From NCBI RefSeq assembly GCF_021172045.1, contig NZ_CP087164.1:5456001-5520000 (forward strand): 64,000 nt of DNA, written 5' to 3'. The translations under genes and the position numbers were made by a program. The notes under the pieces were generated by a model. The model saw only the letters and a program-made list of their open reading frames with translations, made no database searches and had not been told where the DNA came from. Shown here one piece after another: positions 44,450-53,228 of this stretch (the first letter of the stretch is position 1; the number at the start of each line of letters is the position of its first letter). The stretch comes from Capillimicrobium parvum. Lineage in GTDB: Bacteria; Actinomycetota; Thermoleophilia; Solirubrobacterales; Solirubrobacteraceae.

Positions 44450-46713
44450 TGCAGACCACGACCGCCCCCGAGCCGAGCCGGAGCTTCTACCGCCGCCTGG
44501 CCACGCACGCGGGACTGCCGTTCGCCGCGCTCGACCCCGCGCACCGCGAGGATCCCGACTTCTTCGAGATCAACCCGCTGGCCGCGCGCCTGCTCAGCGA
44601 GCAGATCTGCCGCTACCACCGCATGCTGCCCGTCTCCTACGCCAGCGGCGTGGTGACGATCGCGACGCCCGAGCCGTTCGACCAGGTCGCCCGCGAGGTG
44701 GCCACCGCCCTCACCGGCCGCTCGGTGCGCTTCGTGGTCAGCCCCGAGGAGGACGTCGACCGGGCCATCGACGAGACGTTCGACGCGATGCCGCTCGACG
44801 AGCCCGGCCGCGTCACCGAGCCGAGCTACCCCACCCGCATCGGCGACCTGCTCGTCGCCCGCGGGATCGCCACCGACGAGCAGGTGCGCGAGGCGCTCGA
44901 GGAGCAGGAGCGCACCGGCAGCCGCCTCGGCGACATCCTCGTGCACGCGGGGATCATCCACGAGCCGGAGCTCGTCGCGATCCTCGCCGAGCAGTTCCAG
45001 CTCCCGCTCGTCGACCTCTCCGAGTACGACCCGGACCCGGAGGCGCTCGCGCTCATCCCCGAGCCGCTGGCCCGCCACCTGCGCGTCGTGCCGATCGCGG
45101 TCGACGACACGACGCTGTACCTGGCGATCGCCGACGTCCTCGACGACGACACGGTCGCCGCGCTGCGCGAGCACACGCATCTCGAGCTGCGCGGCTTCCT
45201 CGCCTCCCGCAACTCGATCGACGAGCTGCTGCAGCGCGTCCACGGAACCGAGTACGTCACGGTCGCGCGCTCCGAGCTGCTCAACCGCTTCCCCGAGGAG
45301 TCCGCCAACCGCGTCCTCTCCGGCGCCCAGAAGGGCTTCTTCCTCGCGATCGCGCTGATCTTCCTGCTCTGCCTGATCCTGGAGCCGAAGCTCACCCTCA
45401 TCGTGACGATGGCGCTGTCGAGCCTCTTCTACCTCTCGACGTCGCTGTACAAGTTCATGCTCACGTACTCGGCGCTCAGCCACCAGTACGAGGTGGGGGT
45501 CACCGACGAGGAGGTCGCCGCCCTCGACGAGCGCGACCTGCCGATGTACACGATCCTCATCCCGCTGTACCGGGAGGCGTCGGTCGTCCCGCGGCTCGTG
45601 GCCGGCATCGGCGGACTGGACTACCCGAAGACGAAGCTCGACGTCCGCCTGCTCTGCGAGGAGGACGACGACGAGACGGTCCCCGCGATCCAGGCGATGG
45701 ACCTGCCGCCGCACTTCAAGATCGTCGTCGTCCCGGACGCGCAGCCGAAGACGAAGCCGAAGGCGTGCAACTACGGCCTGCTGCAGGCCGACGGCAAGTA
45801 CGTCGTCATCTTCGACGCCGAGGACCGCCCGGATCCCGATCAGCTCAAGAAGATCGTCGTCGCCTTCACGAAGGTCGACCCGAGCGTCACCTGCATCCAG
45901 GCCAAGCTCAACTACTTCAACTCGGACCAGAACCTGCTCACGCGGTGGTTCACGACCGAGTACTCGATGCACTTCGATCTCCTGCTCCCGGGGCTGGACG
46001 CGCAGGACGTGCCGATCCCGCTCGGCGGCACCTCGAACCACTTCATCACGGACCGCCTGATCGACCTCGCGGCCTGGGATCCGTTCAACGTCACCGAGGA
46101 CGCCGACCTGGGCATCCGCCTGCACAAGGCGGGCTACAAGACGGCGATGATCGACTCGACGACGCTCGAGGAGGCCAACTCCGAGCTCAACAACTGGATC
46201 CGCCAGCGCTCGCGCTGGATCAAGGGCTACATCCAGACCTGGCTCGTGCACATGCGCCACCCGTTCCGGCTGATGCGCCAGGTGGGCTTCAAGAGCTGGC
46301 TGAGCTTCCAGATGGTGGTCGGCGGGACGTTCATCTTCCTGCTGAACCCGATCTTCTGGGCGCTGACCACGCTGTTCTTCTTCACGGAGTCCAACCTGAT
46401 CCGCGAGCTCTTCCCGAGCTTCATCTTCTACGCGGCGGCGTTCCAGCTGTTCATCGGCAACTTCGTCTTCATGTACCTCAACGTCGCGGGGTGCGTGCAG
46501 CGCGGGTACTTCGACCTCGCGAAGTACGCGCTGCTGTCGCCGCTCTACTGGGGCCTCATGTCGCTGGCGGCCTGGAAGGGCTTCCTGCAGCTGTTCTACC
46601 GACCGTTCTACTGGGAGAAGACGGTCCACGGCCTCGACGCCGGCCACGCGTCGGCCGCACCGCCCGCGCCGCGCCGCGTGGGGCCCGCTCCCGACCGCAC
46701 CGCCGCTCGCTGA
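44449..46713 (+). CDS. glycosyltransferase 2 with N-terminal MshEN cyclic-di-GMP-binding domain
   Basis: Protein of 754 residues. Residues 40-112 form a GspE-N-like subdomain. Residues 130-153 and 159-182 are two 24-residue MshEN motifs separated by exactly five residues, with R130, G132, G139, Q153 and R159, G161, G168, Q182 at the consensus places. Another GspE-N-like subdomain covers 190-265. Two membrane helices (about 296-336) precede the GT2 catalytic domain with YTILIPLYREA, FDAED (DxD-like, 455-459), TED (549-551) and QRSRW (586-590), and four or five helices follow. This resembles NfrB of E. coli with the domain order reversed. It should polymerise or move a glycan at the membrane under cyclic-di-GMP control. 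Confidence 0.9.
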   Translation: MQTTTAPEPSRSFYRRLATHAGLPFAALDPAHREDPDFFEINPLAARLLSEQICRYHRMLPVSYASGVVTIATPEPFDQVAREVATALTGRSVRFVVSPEEDVDRAIDETFDAMPLDEPGRVTEPSYPTRIGDLLVARGIATDEQVREALEEQERTGSRLGDILVHAGIIHEPELVAILAEQFQLPLVDLSEYDPDPEALALIPEPLARHLRVVPIAVDDTTLYLAIADVLDDDTVAALREHTHLELRGFLASRNSIDELLQRVHGTEYVTVARSELLNRFPEESANRVLSGAQKGFFLAIALIFLLCLILEPKLTLIVTMALSSLFYLSTSLYKFMLTYSALSHQYEVGVTDEEVAALDERDLPMYTILIPLYREASVVPRLVAGIGGLDYPKTKLDVRLLCEEDDDETVPAIQAMDLPPHFKIVVVPDAQPKTKPKACNYGLLQADGKYVVIFDAEDRPDPDQLKKIVVAFTKVDPSVTCIQAKLNYFNSDQNLLTRWFTTEYSMHFDLLLPGLDAQDVPIPLGGTSNHFITDRLIDLAAWDPFNVTEDADLGIRLHKAGYKTAMIDSTTLEEANSELNNWIRQRSRWIKGYIQTWLVHMRHPFRLMRQVGFKSWLSFQMVVGGTFIFLLNPIFWALTTLFFFTESNLIRELFPSFIFYAAAFQLFIGNFVFMYLNVAGCVQRGYFDLAKYALLSPLYWGLMSLAAWKGFLQLFYRPFYWEKTVHGLDAGHASAAPPAPRRVGPAPDRTAAR

Positions 46714-48449
46714 TGGCCGTCGCCGCACCGCCGCCCGGCCTGGGGCACCGCGCCCACACCTCCGGCACCCCACTCGACGACCGCCCGTACCGCCCCGAGG
46801 TCGCCATCCCCGGGGCCCGCATGGGCCTGCTGATGTTCGCCGTGTTCGCGGCCTTCTACTTCCTCGTCGGCTACAAGGTGACGATCGACGACCACGTCGT
46901 CGTCTTCGACGCGCTCAACCGCCTCACCGACGCGTACCTGGTGTGGTGGAACGACCCGCCGAAGCTCGCCGCGATCGGCTTCCTGTTCCCACCGCTGACG
47001 ACGTTCGCCTTCCTGCCGCTCACGGTGGTCAAGCCGGTGGCGACGTCGCTGGTGGCGCTGCCGCTGCTGACCTCGATCTTCGCCGCGGCCGGCATCGTCT
47101 GGCTGGACCGCACGCTCGCGCGCTGCGAGATGCCGCTGGTCTTCCGCCTGCCGCTGATCCTCGCGTTCGGCCTCAACCCGATGTGGGTCTTCTACGCGGG
47201 CAACGGCATGAGCGAGGCCGTCTACCTGGCGATGCTCGCGTTCTGCCTGTACGGCTTCATCTCGTGGTACGAGACGACCGAGCCGCGCTTCCTCATCGCC
47301 GCCGGCTTCGGCTTCGCGCTGCTCGTCGTCACGCGCTACGCGTTCATCGTCTGGGCGCTGCTCGTGGCGCTGCTGATCGGCGTCGCGCTCGTGCGCCGTC
47401 GCGCGAGCCGGGTGGAGGTCGAGGGCTCGGTGATCGCGTTCTGCGCGCCCGTCGTCTACGCCCTGGCGCTGTGGATCCTGTTCAACGCGCTGATCGTCGG
47501 CGAGCCGTTCGGCTGGCTGTCGGACCAGACCTCGACGCAGGCGGTCAACGCCACCGGCATCGACGTCAGCGGCTCGCTCGGCTTCGACGAGGTGTCGAGG
47601 CGGTTGCTCGAGCTCAACGTGGCGGTGTTCCCGCTCGCGTTCGCGGCGGTCCCGGCGCTCGTCATCGCGTTCCTCGGCCAGCGCAACGACATGGCGCTGT
47701 GGCTGGCCAGCTTCATCGTGCTCGGCATCGTGATCATGGGCGCGCATGCGCTGATCTCCCAGAACGAGGGACTGCTGACGCTGCGCGACTCGATGCCGAT
47801 GGCGCTCACGTCGCTCGTCGGCGCGGCCTGGGTGTACCGAAGTTACGCCGCCTTCCGATTGGTCGTCTGGGGCGTGACCCTGGTGCTGCTGATCGTCAAC
47901 CTCTTCACGGCCTGGAAGGGCATGCAGGACTACCCCTTCCAGTCGCTCGAGCAGGCGTTCACCCGCGCGATCTCCACCGGCGACAGCCAGGAGGGGACGT
48001 CGTCGCGCGGCGGCTTCAACGTGGGCATCGACCCCGAGGCCCAGATGGCGCAGCACATCAAGGACCGCATCCACACGAACAACTCGATCCTGACCGACAA
48101 CGCGCAGACGTTCGGGGTGATCCTGCTCAACGGCCAGCCGCAGGTGTTCTGGGACCGCATCGACAAGGGCGACGCGAAGTGGAACTCGGTGCTCAACGAC
48201 CCGTACGGGAAGGTGCGCTACCTGCTCGCGGCGTACAACCCGCGGTCCGGCGACCTGATCACGCGCCACTACCCGGGCCTGAACGCCGGCGCCGTGCCGG
48301 GGATGACCGTCGTCTACCGGACCGAGCGCTACATCCTCGTCCGCGTCGCGACGGCCAACCCGATCGCGCCGGTGCGCCGGACCACCACGAACCGCAACGG
48401 CAACGGGACGGGGACGGGGTCGCAGACCTTCGCCCGGCCCGGCGGCTGA
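46713..48449 (+). CDS. multi-pass GT-C-like membrane glycosyltransferase or glycan exporter
   Basis: Protein of 578 residues with about ten or eleven helices (from LLMFAVFAAFYFLVGYKV at about 38) and a soluble C-terminal part (about 420-578) containing NSILTDNAQTFGVILLNGQ and YPGLNAGAVPGMTVVYRTERY. The overall plan, with a large extracytoplasmic tail and acidic residues after the first helix (IDDHVVVFD), fits lipid-linked-sugar-dependent GT-C enzymes of the ArnT/PMT type, but no diagnostic motif is certain. It overlaps the GT2 gene stop by one base (TGATG). Confidence 0.72.
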   Translation: MAVAAPPPGLGHRAHTSGTPLDDRPYRPEVAIPGARMGLLMFAVFAAFYFLVGYKVTIDDHVVVFDALNRLTDAYLVWWNDPPKLAAIGFLFPPLTTFAFLPLTVVKPVATSLVALPLLTSIFAAAGIVWLDRTLARCEMPLVFRLPLILAFGLNPMWVFYAGNGMSEAVYLAMLAFCLYGFISWYETTEPRFLIAAGFGFALLVVTRYAFIVWALLVALLIGVALVRRRASRVEVEGSVIAFCAPVVYALALWILFNALIVGEPFGWLSDQTSTQAVNATGIDVSGSLGFDEVSRRLLELNVAVFPLAFAAVPALVIAFLGQRNDMALWLASFIVLGIVIMGAHALISQNEGLLTLRDSMPMALTSLVGAAWVYRSYAAFRLVVWGVTLVLLIVNLFTAWKGMQDYPFQSLEQAFTRAISTGDSQEGTSSRGGFNVGIDPEAQMAQHIKDRIHTNNSILTDNAQTFGVILLNGQPQVFWDRIDKGDAKWNSVLNDPYGKVRYLLAAYNPRSGDLITRHYPGLNAGAVPGMTVVYRTERYILVRVATANPIAPVRRTTTNRNGNGTGTGSQTFARPGG

Positions 48450-48479
48450 CGCCTCCGAGGCCGTTGGTAGCGTGAATCG

Positions 48480-48932
48480 ATGATGGCCGGCGACCTGACC
48501 GCGTCCGTGGGCGCCCGCGTCGAGGAGATCATGGCCGCCGCCCGGCAGGCGGCCGAGGCCCTCCAGCGCGAGGTCGACGAGGCGTCCGCGCGCCGGGCCA
48601 CCGAGGTGCGCCTCGACGCCGAGCGCGACGCCCAGCGCATCCGCGCCGAGGCGGAGTCCGCGGCGGCGCGCCACCTCGAGGAGGCCCGGCGCCAGGTCCA
48701 GACCTTCGCCGACGCGCGCGTGCGCCGCATCAGCGAGATCACGGACGCGCTCGTGGCGGCCGCCGAGAGCATCCCGGGCCGCCTCGAGGAGGCGGCCGAC
48801 GTGCGCCGCCAGATCGACGAGCTGATCGTCGCGCTCGGAGCGGCCGCCGAACAGGCCGCTCGGGAGGCGGGCCGGCCGGCGATTCGCCTGCCGGGGATCG
48901 CAGACCCGCCGCCGACCGAGGGCGACGGGTGA
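48480..48932 (+). CDS. DivIVA/ATP-synthase-b-like coiled-coil protein
   Basis: Protein of 150 residues, almost wholly helical. Residues 8-115 give heptads rich in Ala, Glu and Arg (IMAAARQAAEALQREVDEA, AQRIRAEAESAAARHLEEA). The tail is Pro-rich and acidic. There is no membrane helix. Such proteins mark poles or septa or form scaffolds. It lies 30 bases after the membrane gene and overlaps the following lipoprotein gene by four bases. Confidence 0.65.
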   Translation: MMAGDLTASVGARVEEIMAAARQAAEALQREVDEASARRATEVRLDAERDAQRIRAEAESAAARHLEEARRQVQTFADARVRRISEITDALVAAAESIPGRLEEAADVRRQIDELIVALGAAAEQAAREAGRPAIRLPGIADPPPTEGDG

Positions 48933-50302
48933 GCGGCCGCCTCGCCGCCGGCACGCTCGCGGCGGTGCTCGCCGCCCTCGGACTCGCCGCCTGCGGCGGC
49001 GACGGCGGCGGCGGCACCGAGACGGCGACGGTCGTCACGCGGACGGTCACCACGCCGCGCACCGCCCCGGCCACCACGACGCCGGCGCAGCCCAACGCGC
49101 CCGGCATCGGCGGCGCCGGCACGGAGGGGACGCCGGGCTCGGCGTCCACCGACACCGGCGCCGCGGGCGAGACCGGCAGCCTGAGCTCGACCTCGATCTT
49201 CCGGCCGTTCGCGGCGTCGAGCCCGTGGAACACGACGATCGTCGGCCAGGCGGTCGACGCCGACTCCGACCGGCTGATCGCCCAGGCGCAGGAGCGCATC
49301 GGGGTCACGGAGCGCGGCAACACGATCACGACGCAGCGCCGCCGGATCGACGACCCGCTCTTCATCAACACGACGGAGTGGACGGTCCCGATCGTCGACG
49401 AGGAGGGCGGTGTCGAAACGCGGATGGTCTGCCGCCAGATCCCGCCCGACTGCGGCGACGGGCGCAACGTCGACACCCTCCTGATCCCGCCCGACGCGTC
49501 GCCGCTGCCGCAGTTCGACGGCTGGTTCACGGTGCTCAACCGGCGCGAGGGCGTCGCGTATGACCTGTGGCGCGCGCGCCGGGGCTCCGACAACGTCATG
49601 TCCTACCAGTTCATGCGCAAGTGGGCGCTCAACGGCCCGGGCTACCAGCGACCGAACTCGGTCAGCGCGCGCGGGTCCGGCCTGCCGCTGTTCGCCGGCG
49701 TGCTGCTGCCCGAGGAGGTCGCCGCCGGGCGCATCGAGCACGCGCTCGCGATCTCGGTCCCCGGCCCGGCGCAGCGCAGCTACGTCCAGCCCGCATCAGC
49801 GACGGACGGCAACGGCCGCACGAGCTCGCTGCCCGAGGGCGCCCGGATCCGCCTGCGCACGGACCGCTTCGACGACCTCGTCTCGCTGCCGACCTGCGGG
49901 CCGGGCCGGCTGCGCGACAGCCAGGGCGAGATCCGCACGGACTGCATCGCCCCGCGCACGAACCGCAAGGCCGCGCGGGCGATCCTCGACTCGCTGCGCC
50001 GGTACGGCGCGATCGTCGTCGACCGGTCGCGCACGCCGACCCTGTACGCGAAGCAGAACGCCGACTGGAACCAGCTCCTGCGCGGGCCCGACGGCCGGCT
50101 GCTGACGGCCAGCGGCCGCGACCCGCTGCCGCGCAACCTCGCCCGTGAGCGCAACCAGGGCACGCCGCTGCTGCGCGGCAACGAGGTGCAGTTCCTGCGG
50201 CTCTCCGACTTCGAGGTCATGCAGCTGCCCGAGCTCCTGAAGTTCCCGCCGCTGGGCTCGACCGAGGTGTCCCCCCAGACCTTCACCCCGGTGATCCCGT
50301 GA
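48929..50302 (+). CDS. lipoprotein of unknown fold in the glycan block
   Basis: Protein of 457 residues with a lipobox (LGLAACGG, Cys about 23) and a Thr/Pro/Gly-rich linker (28-90). The large mature domain starts FRPFAASSPWNTTI and includes DPLFINTTEWTVPIVDEEGG, RREGVAYDLWRARRG, ISVPGPAQRSYVQPAS and RYGAIVVDRSRTPTLYAKQN. The SPWNT start and the GAIVVD end are conserved-looking, but I cannot name the family; a carbohydrate-active or glycan-binding role is only a guess from context. GTG start overlapping the coiled-coil gene; its own stop overlaps the next gene (GTGA). Confidence 0.68.
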   Translation: MSGRLAAGTLAAVLAALGLAACGGDGGGGTETATVVTRTVTTPRTAPATTTPAQPNAPGIGGAGTEGTPGSASTDTGAAGETGSLSSTSIFRPFAASSPWNTTIVGQAVDADSDRLIAQAQERIGVTERGNTITTQRRRIDDPLFINTTEWTVPIVDEEGGVETRMVCRQIPPDCGDGRNVDTLLIPPDASPLPQFDGWFTVLNRREGVAYDLWRARRGSDNVMSYQFMRKWALNGPGYQRPNSVSARGSGLPLFAGVLLPEEVAAGRIEHALAISVPGPAQRSYVQPASATDGNGRTSSLPEGARIRLRTDRFDDLVSLPTCGPGRLRDSQGEIRTDCIAPRTNRKAARAILDSLRRYGAIVVDRSRTPTLYAKQNADWNQLLRGPDGRLLTASGRDPLPRNLARERNQGTPLLRGNEVQFLRLSDFEVMQLPELLKFPPLGSTEVSPQTFTPVIP

Positions 50303-52041
50303 ACGTCCGCCTCGCCATCGCCGCGCTGCTCGCCGGCGTCGCCGCCGCGGTGCTCGTCGCGTGTGGCATCGACACGAGCGACTCCGGCACGTCGAGCGTC
50401 GCCGGGCCCGAGGGCACGACGAACACGAACACGGTGCGCCGCAACGCGCCGCCGCTGCCCGCCGCACCGGAGAACACGGTGCGCGTCGACGGCATCGAGG
50501 GCGGCCTGAGCACCGCCGCCACGAGCCGCTTCCTCGGCAGCTCGAGCGTCGGCGTCGCCCGCATCACCGCGGGCGAGGAGCAGGCGTTCGTGGACCTCTG
50601 CGCCGGCCGCGTCGACGTGATCGAGGTCGCCCGCCTGCCCACCGAGGCCGAGGTCCGCGCGTGCAACAACCGCGGCGTCGAGCTGTCCGAGCCGCTCGCC
50701 TCGGCGGCCGACGCGGAGGTCATCGCCACGAAGAACGAGGCCGACGTCGGCGGGGACTGCATCACCGTCCAGCAGGCGCGCGACATCTTCCGCGCCGGCT
50801 CGCCGTACACGACGTGGTCGCAGCTCGGCTTCTTCGACCTGCCGCTCACCACCACCGGTCGCCAGGACGGCTCGGGCAACTTCGAGTTCTTCGGCCAGGT
50901 GGTGCTCGGCGTCGACGACCCGTCGCTCGCCGACGTCCGCGCGGACTACGTCGTGGAGAACACGGACCTGCTCGAGCGCGAGGAGGTCGTGGGCCAGCGG
51001 CGCGTGACCGCCGCGCAGCGCCGCGTCGACGCGTACGAGGCGCGGCTGCGGCGCGAGACCGCCAGGGAGCGCCGGCAGGCGGTCGACGCGGCGGTCCGGA
51101 CGGCGGACCGCGCGGTGCTGCGCGCGATCGCCCGCGAGAACCAGGACCTGGCCCGCCGCAAGGTGACGCTCACCGCCGCCCAGGCGGCTCGGCTGGAGGC
51201 GCGCAACCGGGTGCGCAACATCCGCGCCAAGCGCCGCGCCGCGGCCCGCGTCAACGCCCGCTTCGACCGCGAGCTGCGCGACCGCGTCCTCCGCTATGCG
51301 CGCTCGCAGCTCGCCCTGGCTGAGGCGCCCGGCGTCGTCGGCGGCTTCCGCTTCACGTACTACGAGCTCTTCGAGGACCAGCTGCGCCCGATGGAGATCG
51401 ACTACGGCGTGCCGGTGACCGCGTCGGGCCAGCCCGTCACGCTCGACGACCTGTCCGACAAGGATCGGGAGCGGATCCTCGCCGCGCAGGGCGTCACGAC
51501 GCCGACGGTGCCCAACGTCGGGCCCGCCGCGACGGTGACCACGCCCGACGGCAACATCACGACGGTCCAGACGGCGACGGCGATCCCGGACCTCCCGGCG
51601 AGCCAGCTGCCGAAGAAGACCAAGGACGGCGAGACGATCTACCCGGGGCCGAACTGCGTGTTCCCGTCGCCGATCACGATCACCTCCGGCGCGTATCCGC
51701 TGTCGCGGCGCTTCTACCTGTTCACGTCGCGCCAGTCGCTGGAGCGCGACGAGGTCCGCGCCTACGCGCAGGCGTACCTGAAGAGCGCGCAGGCCCTGGC
51801 CACCGCGAACCGCCTCGTGCCGATCACCGACGCGCAGCTCGCCGAGGAGCTCGCGATCATCGAGAACAGGGGCCGCAAGCCCGCGGCGAAGCCGGCGACC
51901 ACCACGACGACGCGGACGGTCACGACGCCGTCCGGCACGACGACGGTGCGCACCGTGACGACCACCACCCCGGCCACCACCACCCCCCGCACGCAGACGA
52001 GCAGCGGCATCCCCGGCGTGTCCAGTCGCGGCGGCGGCTGA
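50299..52041 (+). CDS. PstS-like substrate-binding lipoprotein interrupted by a coiled coil
   Basis: Protein of 580 residues. The lipobox is VLVACG (Cys about 22). Residues 60-215 look like the first part of a phosphate-binding-type periplasmic protein (VRVDGIEGGLSTAATSRFL, DVIEVARLPTEAEV, ITVQQARDIFRAGSPYTTWS). A highly charged coiled coil of about 110 residues (about 225-340, many Arg and Ala) follows. Binding-protein character returns at about 345-370 (FRFTYYELFED) and 455-520 (ITSGAYPLSRRFYLFTSRQS). The end is a Thr-rich tail. No ABC permease or ATPase genes are near, so it may bind a ligand for signalling or assembly, not uptake. Confidence 0.72.
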   Translation: MNVRLAIAALLAGVAAAVLVACGIDTSDSGTSSVAGPEGTTNTNTVRRNAPPLPAAPENTVRVDGIEGGLSTAATSRFLGSSSVGVARITAGEEQAFVDLCAGRVDVIEVARLPTEAEVRACNNRGVELSEPLASAADAEVIATKNEADVGGDCITVQQARDIFRAGSPYTTWSQLGFFDLPLTTTGRQDGSGNFEFFGQVVLGVDDPSLADVRADYVVENTDLLEREEVVGQRRVTAAQRRVDAYEARLRRETARERRQAVDAAVRTADRAVLRAIARENQDLARRKVTLTAAQAARLEARNRVRNIRAKRRAAARVNARFDRELRDRVLRYARSQLALAEAPGVVGGFRFTYYELFEDQLRPMEIDYGVPVTASGQPVTLDDLSDKDRERILAAQGVTTPTVPNVGPAATVTTPDGNITTVQTATAIPDLPASQLPKKTKDGETIYPGPNCVFPSPITITSGAYPLSRRFYLFTSRQSLERDEVRAYAQAYLKSAQALATANRLVPITDAQLAEELAIIENRGRKPAAKPATTTTTRTVTTPSGTTTVRTVTTTTPATTTPRTQTSSGIPGVSSRGGG

Positions 52042-52058
52042 CCTCGTACATTTGGGGC

Positions 52059-53165
52059 ATGGCCCCTTCCGACACCATCTCCTTCGCCCGCGGCGCCCCG
52101 TCGCTCGACATCGTCGACGTCGAGGGCCTGCGCGAGGCGGCGGCGCTCGCCTTCGCCGAGGACCCGGCGGGCCTGACCGGCTACGGCACCGCGATCGGCT
52201 ACCCGCCCCTGCGCGCGTGGATCGCCGAGCAGCACGGCGTCGACCCGTCGCAGGTCATCGTCACGAACGGCTCGATGCAGGCCGATGCGTTCCTCTTCGA
52301 GACGCTCGTCGGCGAAGGCGACAGCGTGGTCGTGGAGAAGCCCACGTACGACCGCACGCTGCTGAGCCTGCGCAAGTACCGCCGCGCTGACATCCACATG
52401 ATCGACCTGGAGCCCGACGGCCTCGACGTCACGGCGCTCGGCGCCGCCCTGCGCGACGGCCTCAAGCCGACGCTCGCCCACGTCATCCCGAACTTCCAGA
52501 ACCCGGCGGGCTACACGCTGTCGCGCGAGAAGCGCTCGGCGCTGCTGGCGCTCGCCCGGGAGCACGACTTCACGATCTTCGAGGACGACCCGTACGTCGC
52601 GCTGCGCTTCGCCGGCGAGGCGCTGCCCACCATGCTCTCGCTCGACGAGCACGGCACGGTCGTCTACGCGTCGTCGTTCTCCAAGACGGTGTGCCCCGGC
52701 GTGCGCGTCGGCTACCTCGTCGGGCCGGCGGAGCTCATCGCCCGCATCACGGCGCTGGCGACCCACACGTACATCTCACCCTCGATGGTCGCCCAGGGCA
52801 TCGTCCACCAGTTCTGCGCGAGCGGCCGGATCCGCAGCTCGATCGAGACGGTCAAGGCCGCCCTCGCCGAGCGCGCGGGCGTCCTCTGCGCGGCGCTCGA
52901 GCGCGAGATCCCGGATGCGCGGTTCGTGGCGCCGGAGGGCGGCTACTTCCTGTGGGTCGAGCTGCCCGAGGGCACGGACGTCGCGGCGCTGTTCACCGCG
53001 GCGGCCGAGCGCGGCGTGCAGATCGTCAAGGGCACCGACTTCCTGCTGGAGGGCGGCGAGAACACCCTGCGGCTCGCGTACTCGGGCGTGACGCCCGAGG
53101 AGATCGACGAGGGCGTGCGCCGGCTGGCGGAGGCCTACGAGGCGCTCGCTCCGGCGGCCGCGTAG
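52059..53165 (+). CDS. PLP-dependent class I/II aminotransferase (2-aminoadipate/LysN-like)
   Basis: Fold-type I enzyme of 368 residues. Family signs are SFARGAPSLDIVDVEGLRE, GYGTAIGYPPLRAWIAEQHG, VTNGSMQADAFLFE, PNFQNPAGYTLSREKR (substrate/PLP Asn and Tyr) and the PLP lysine in SSFSKTVCPGVRVGY. It resembles MocR-type aminotransferase domains without the DNA-binding part. The donor and acceptor are unknown. It starts 17 bases after the lipoprotein gene, so it may be read through from that block, though its function looks unrelated. Confidence 0.88.
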   Translation: MAPSDTISFARGAPSLDIVDVEGLREAAALAFAEDPAGLTGYGTAIGYPPLRAWIAEQHGVDPSQVIVTNGSMQADAFLFETLVGEGDSVVVEKPTYDRTLLSLRKYRRADIHMIDLEPDGLDVTALGAALRDGLKPTLAHVIPNFQNPAGYTLSREKRSALLALAREHDFTIFEDDPYVALRFAGEALPTMLSLDEHGTVVYASSFSKTVCPGVRVGYLVGPAELIARITALATHTYISPSMVAQGIVHQFCASGRIRSSIETVKAALAERAGVLCAALEREIPDARFVAPEGGYFLWVELPEGTDVAALFTAAAERGVQIVKGTDFLLEGGENTLRLAYSGVTPEEIDEGVRRLAEAYEALAPAAA

Positions 53166-53228
53166 GCGATCTCGTCCATATGTCCGGTTCGATTGCGCTG
53201 CGGCGCCGCGCGTGATTTCGTGGTCTGA

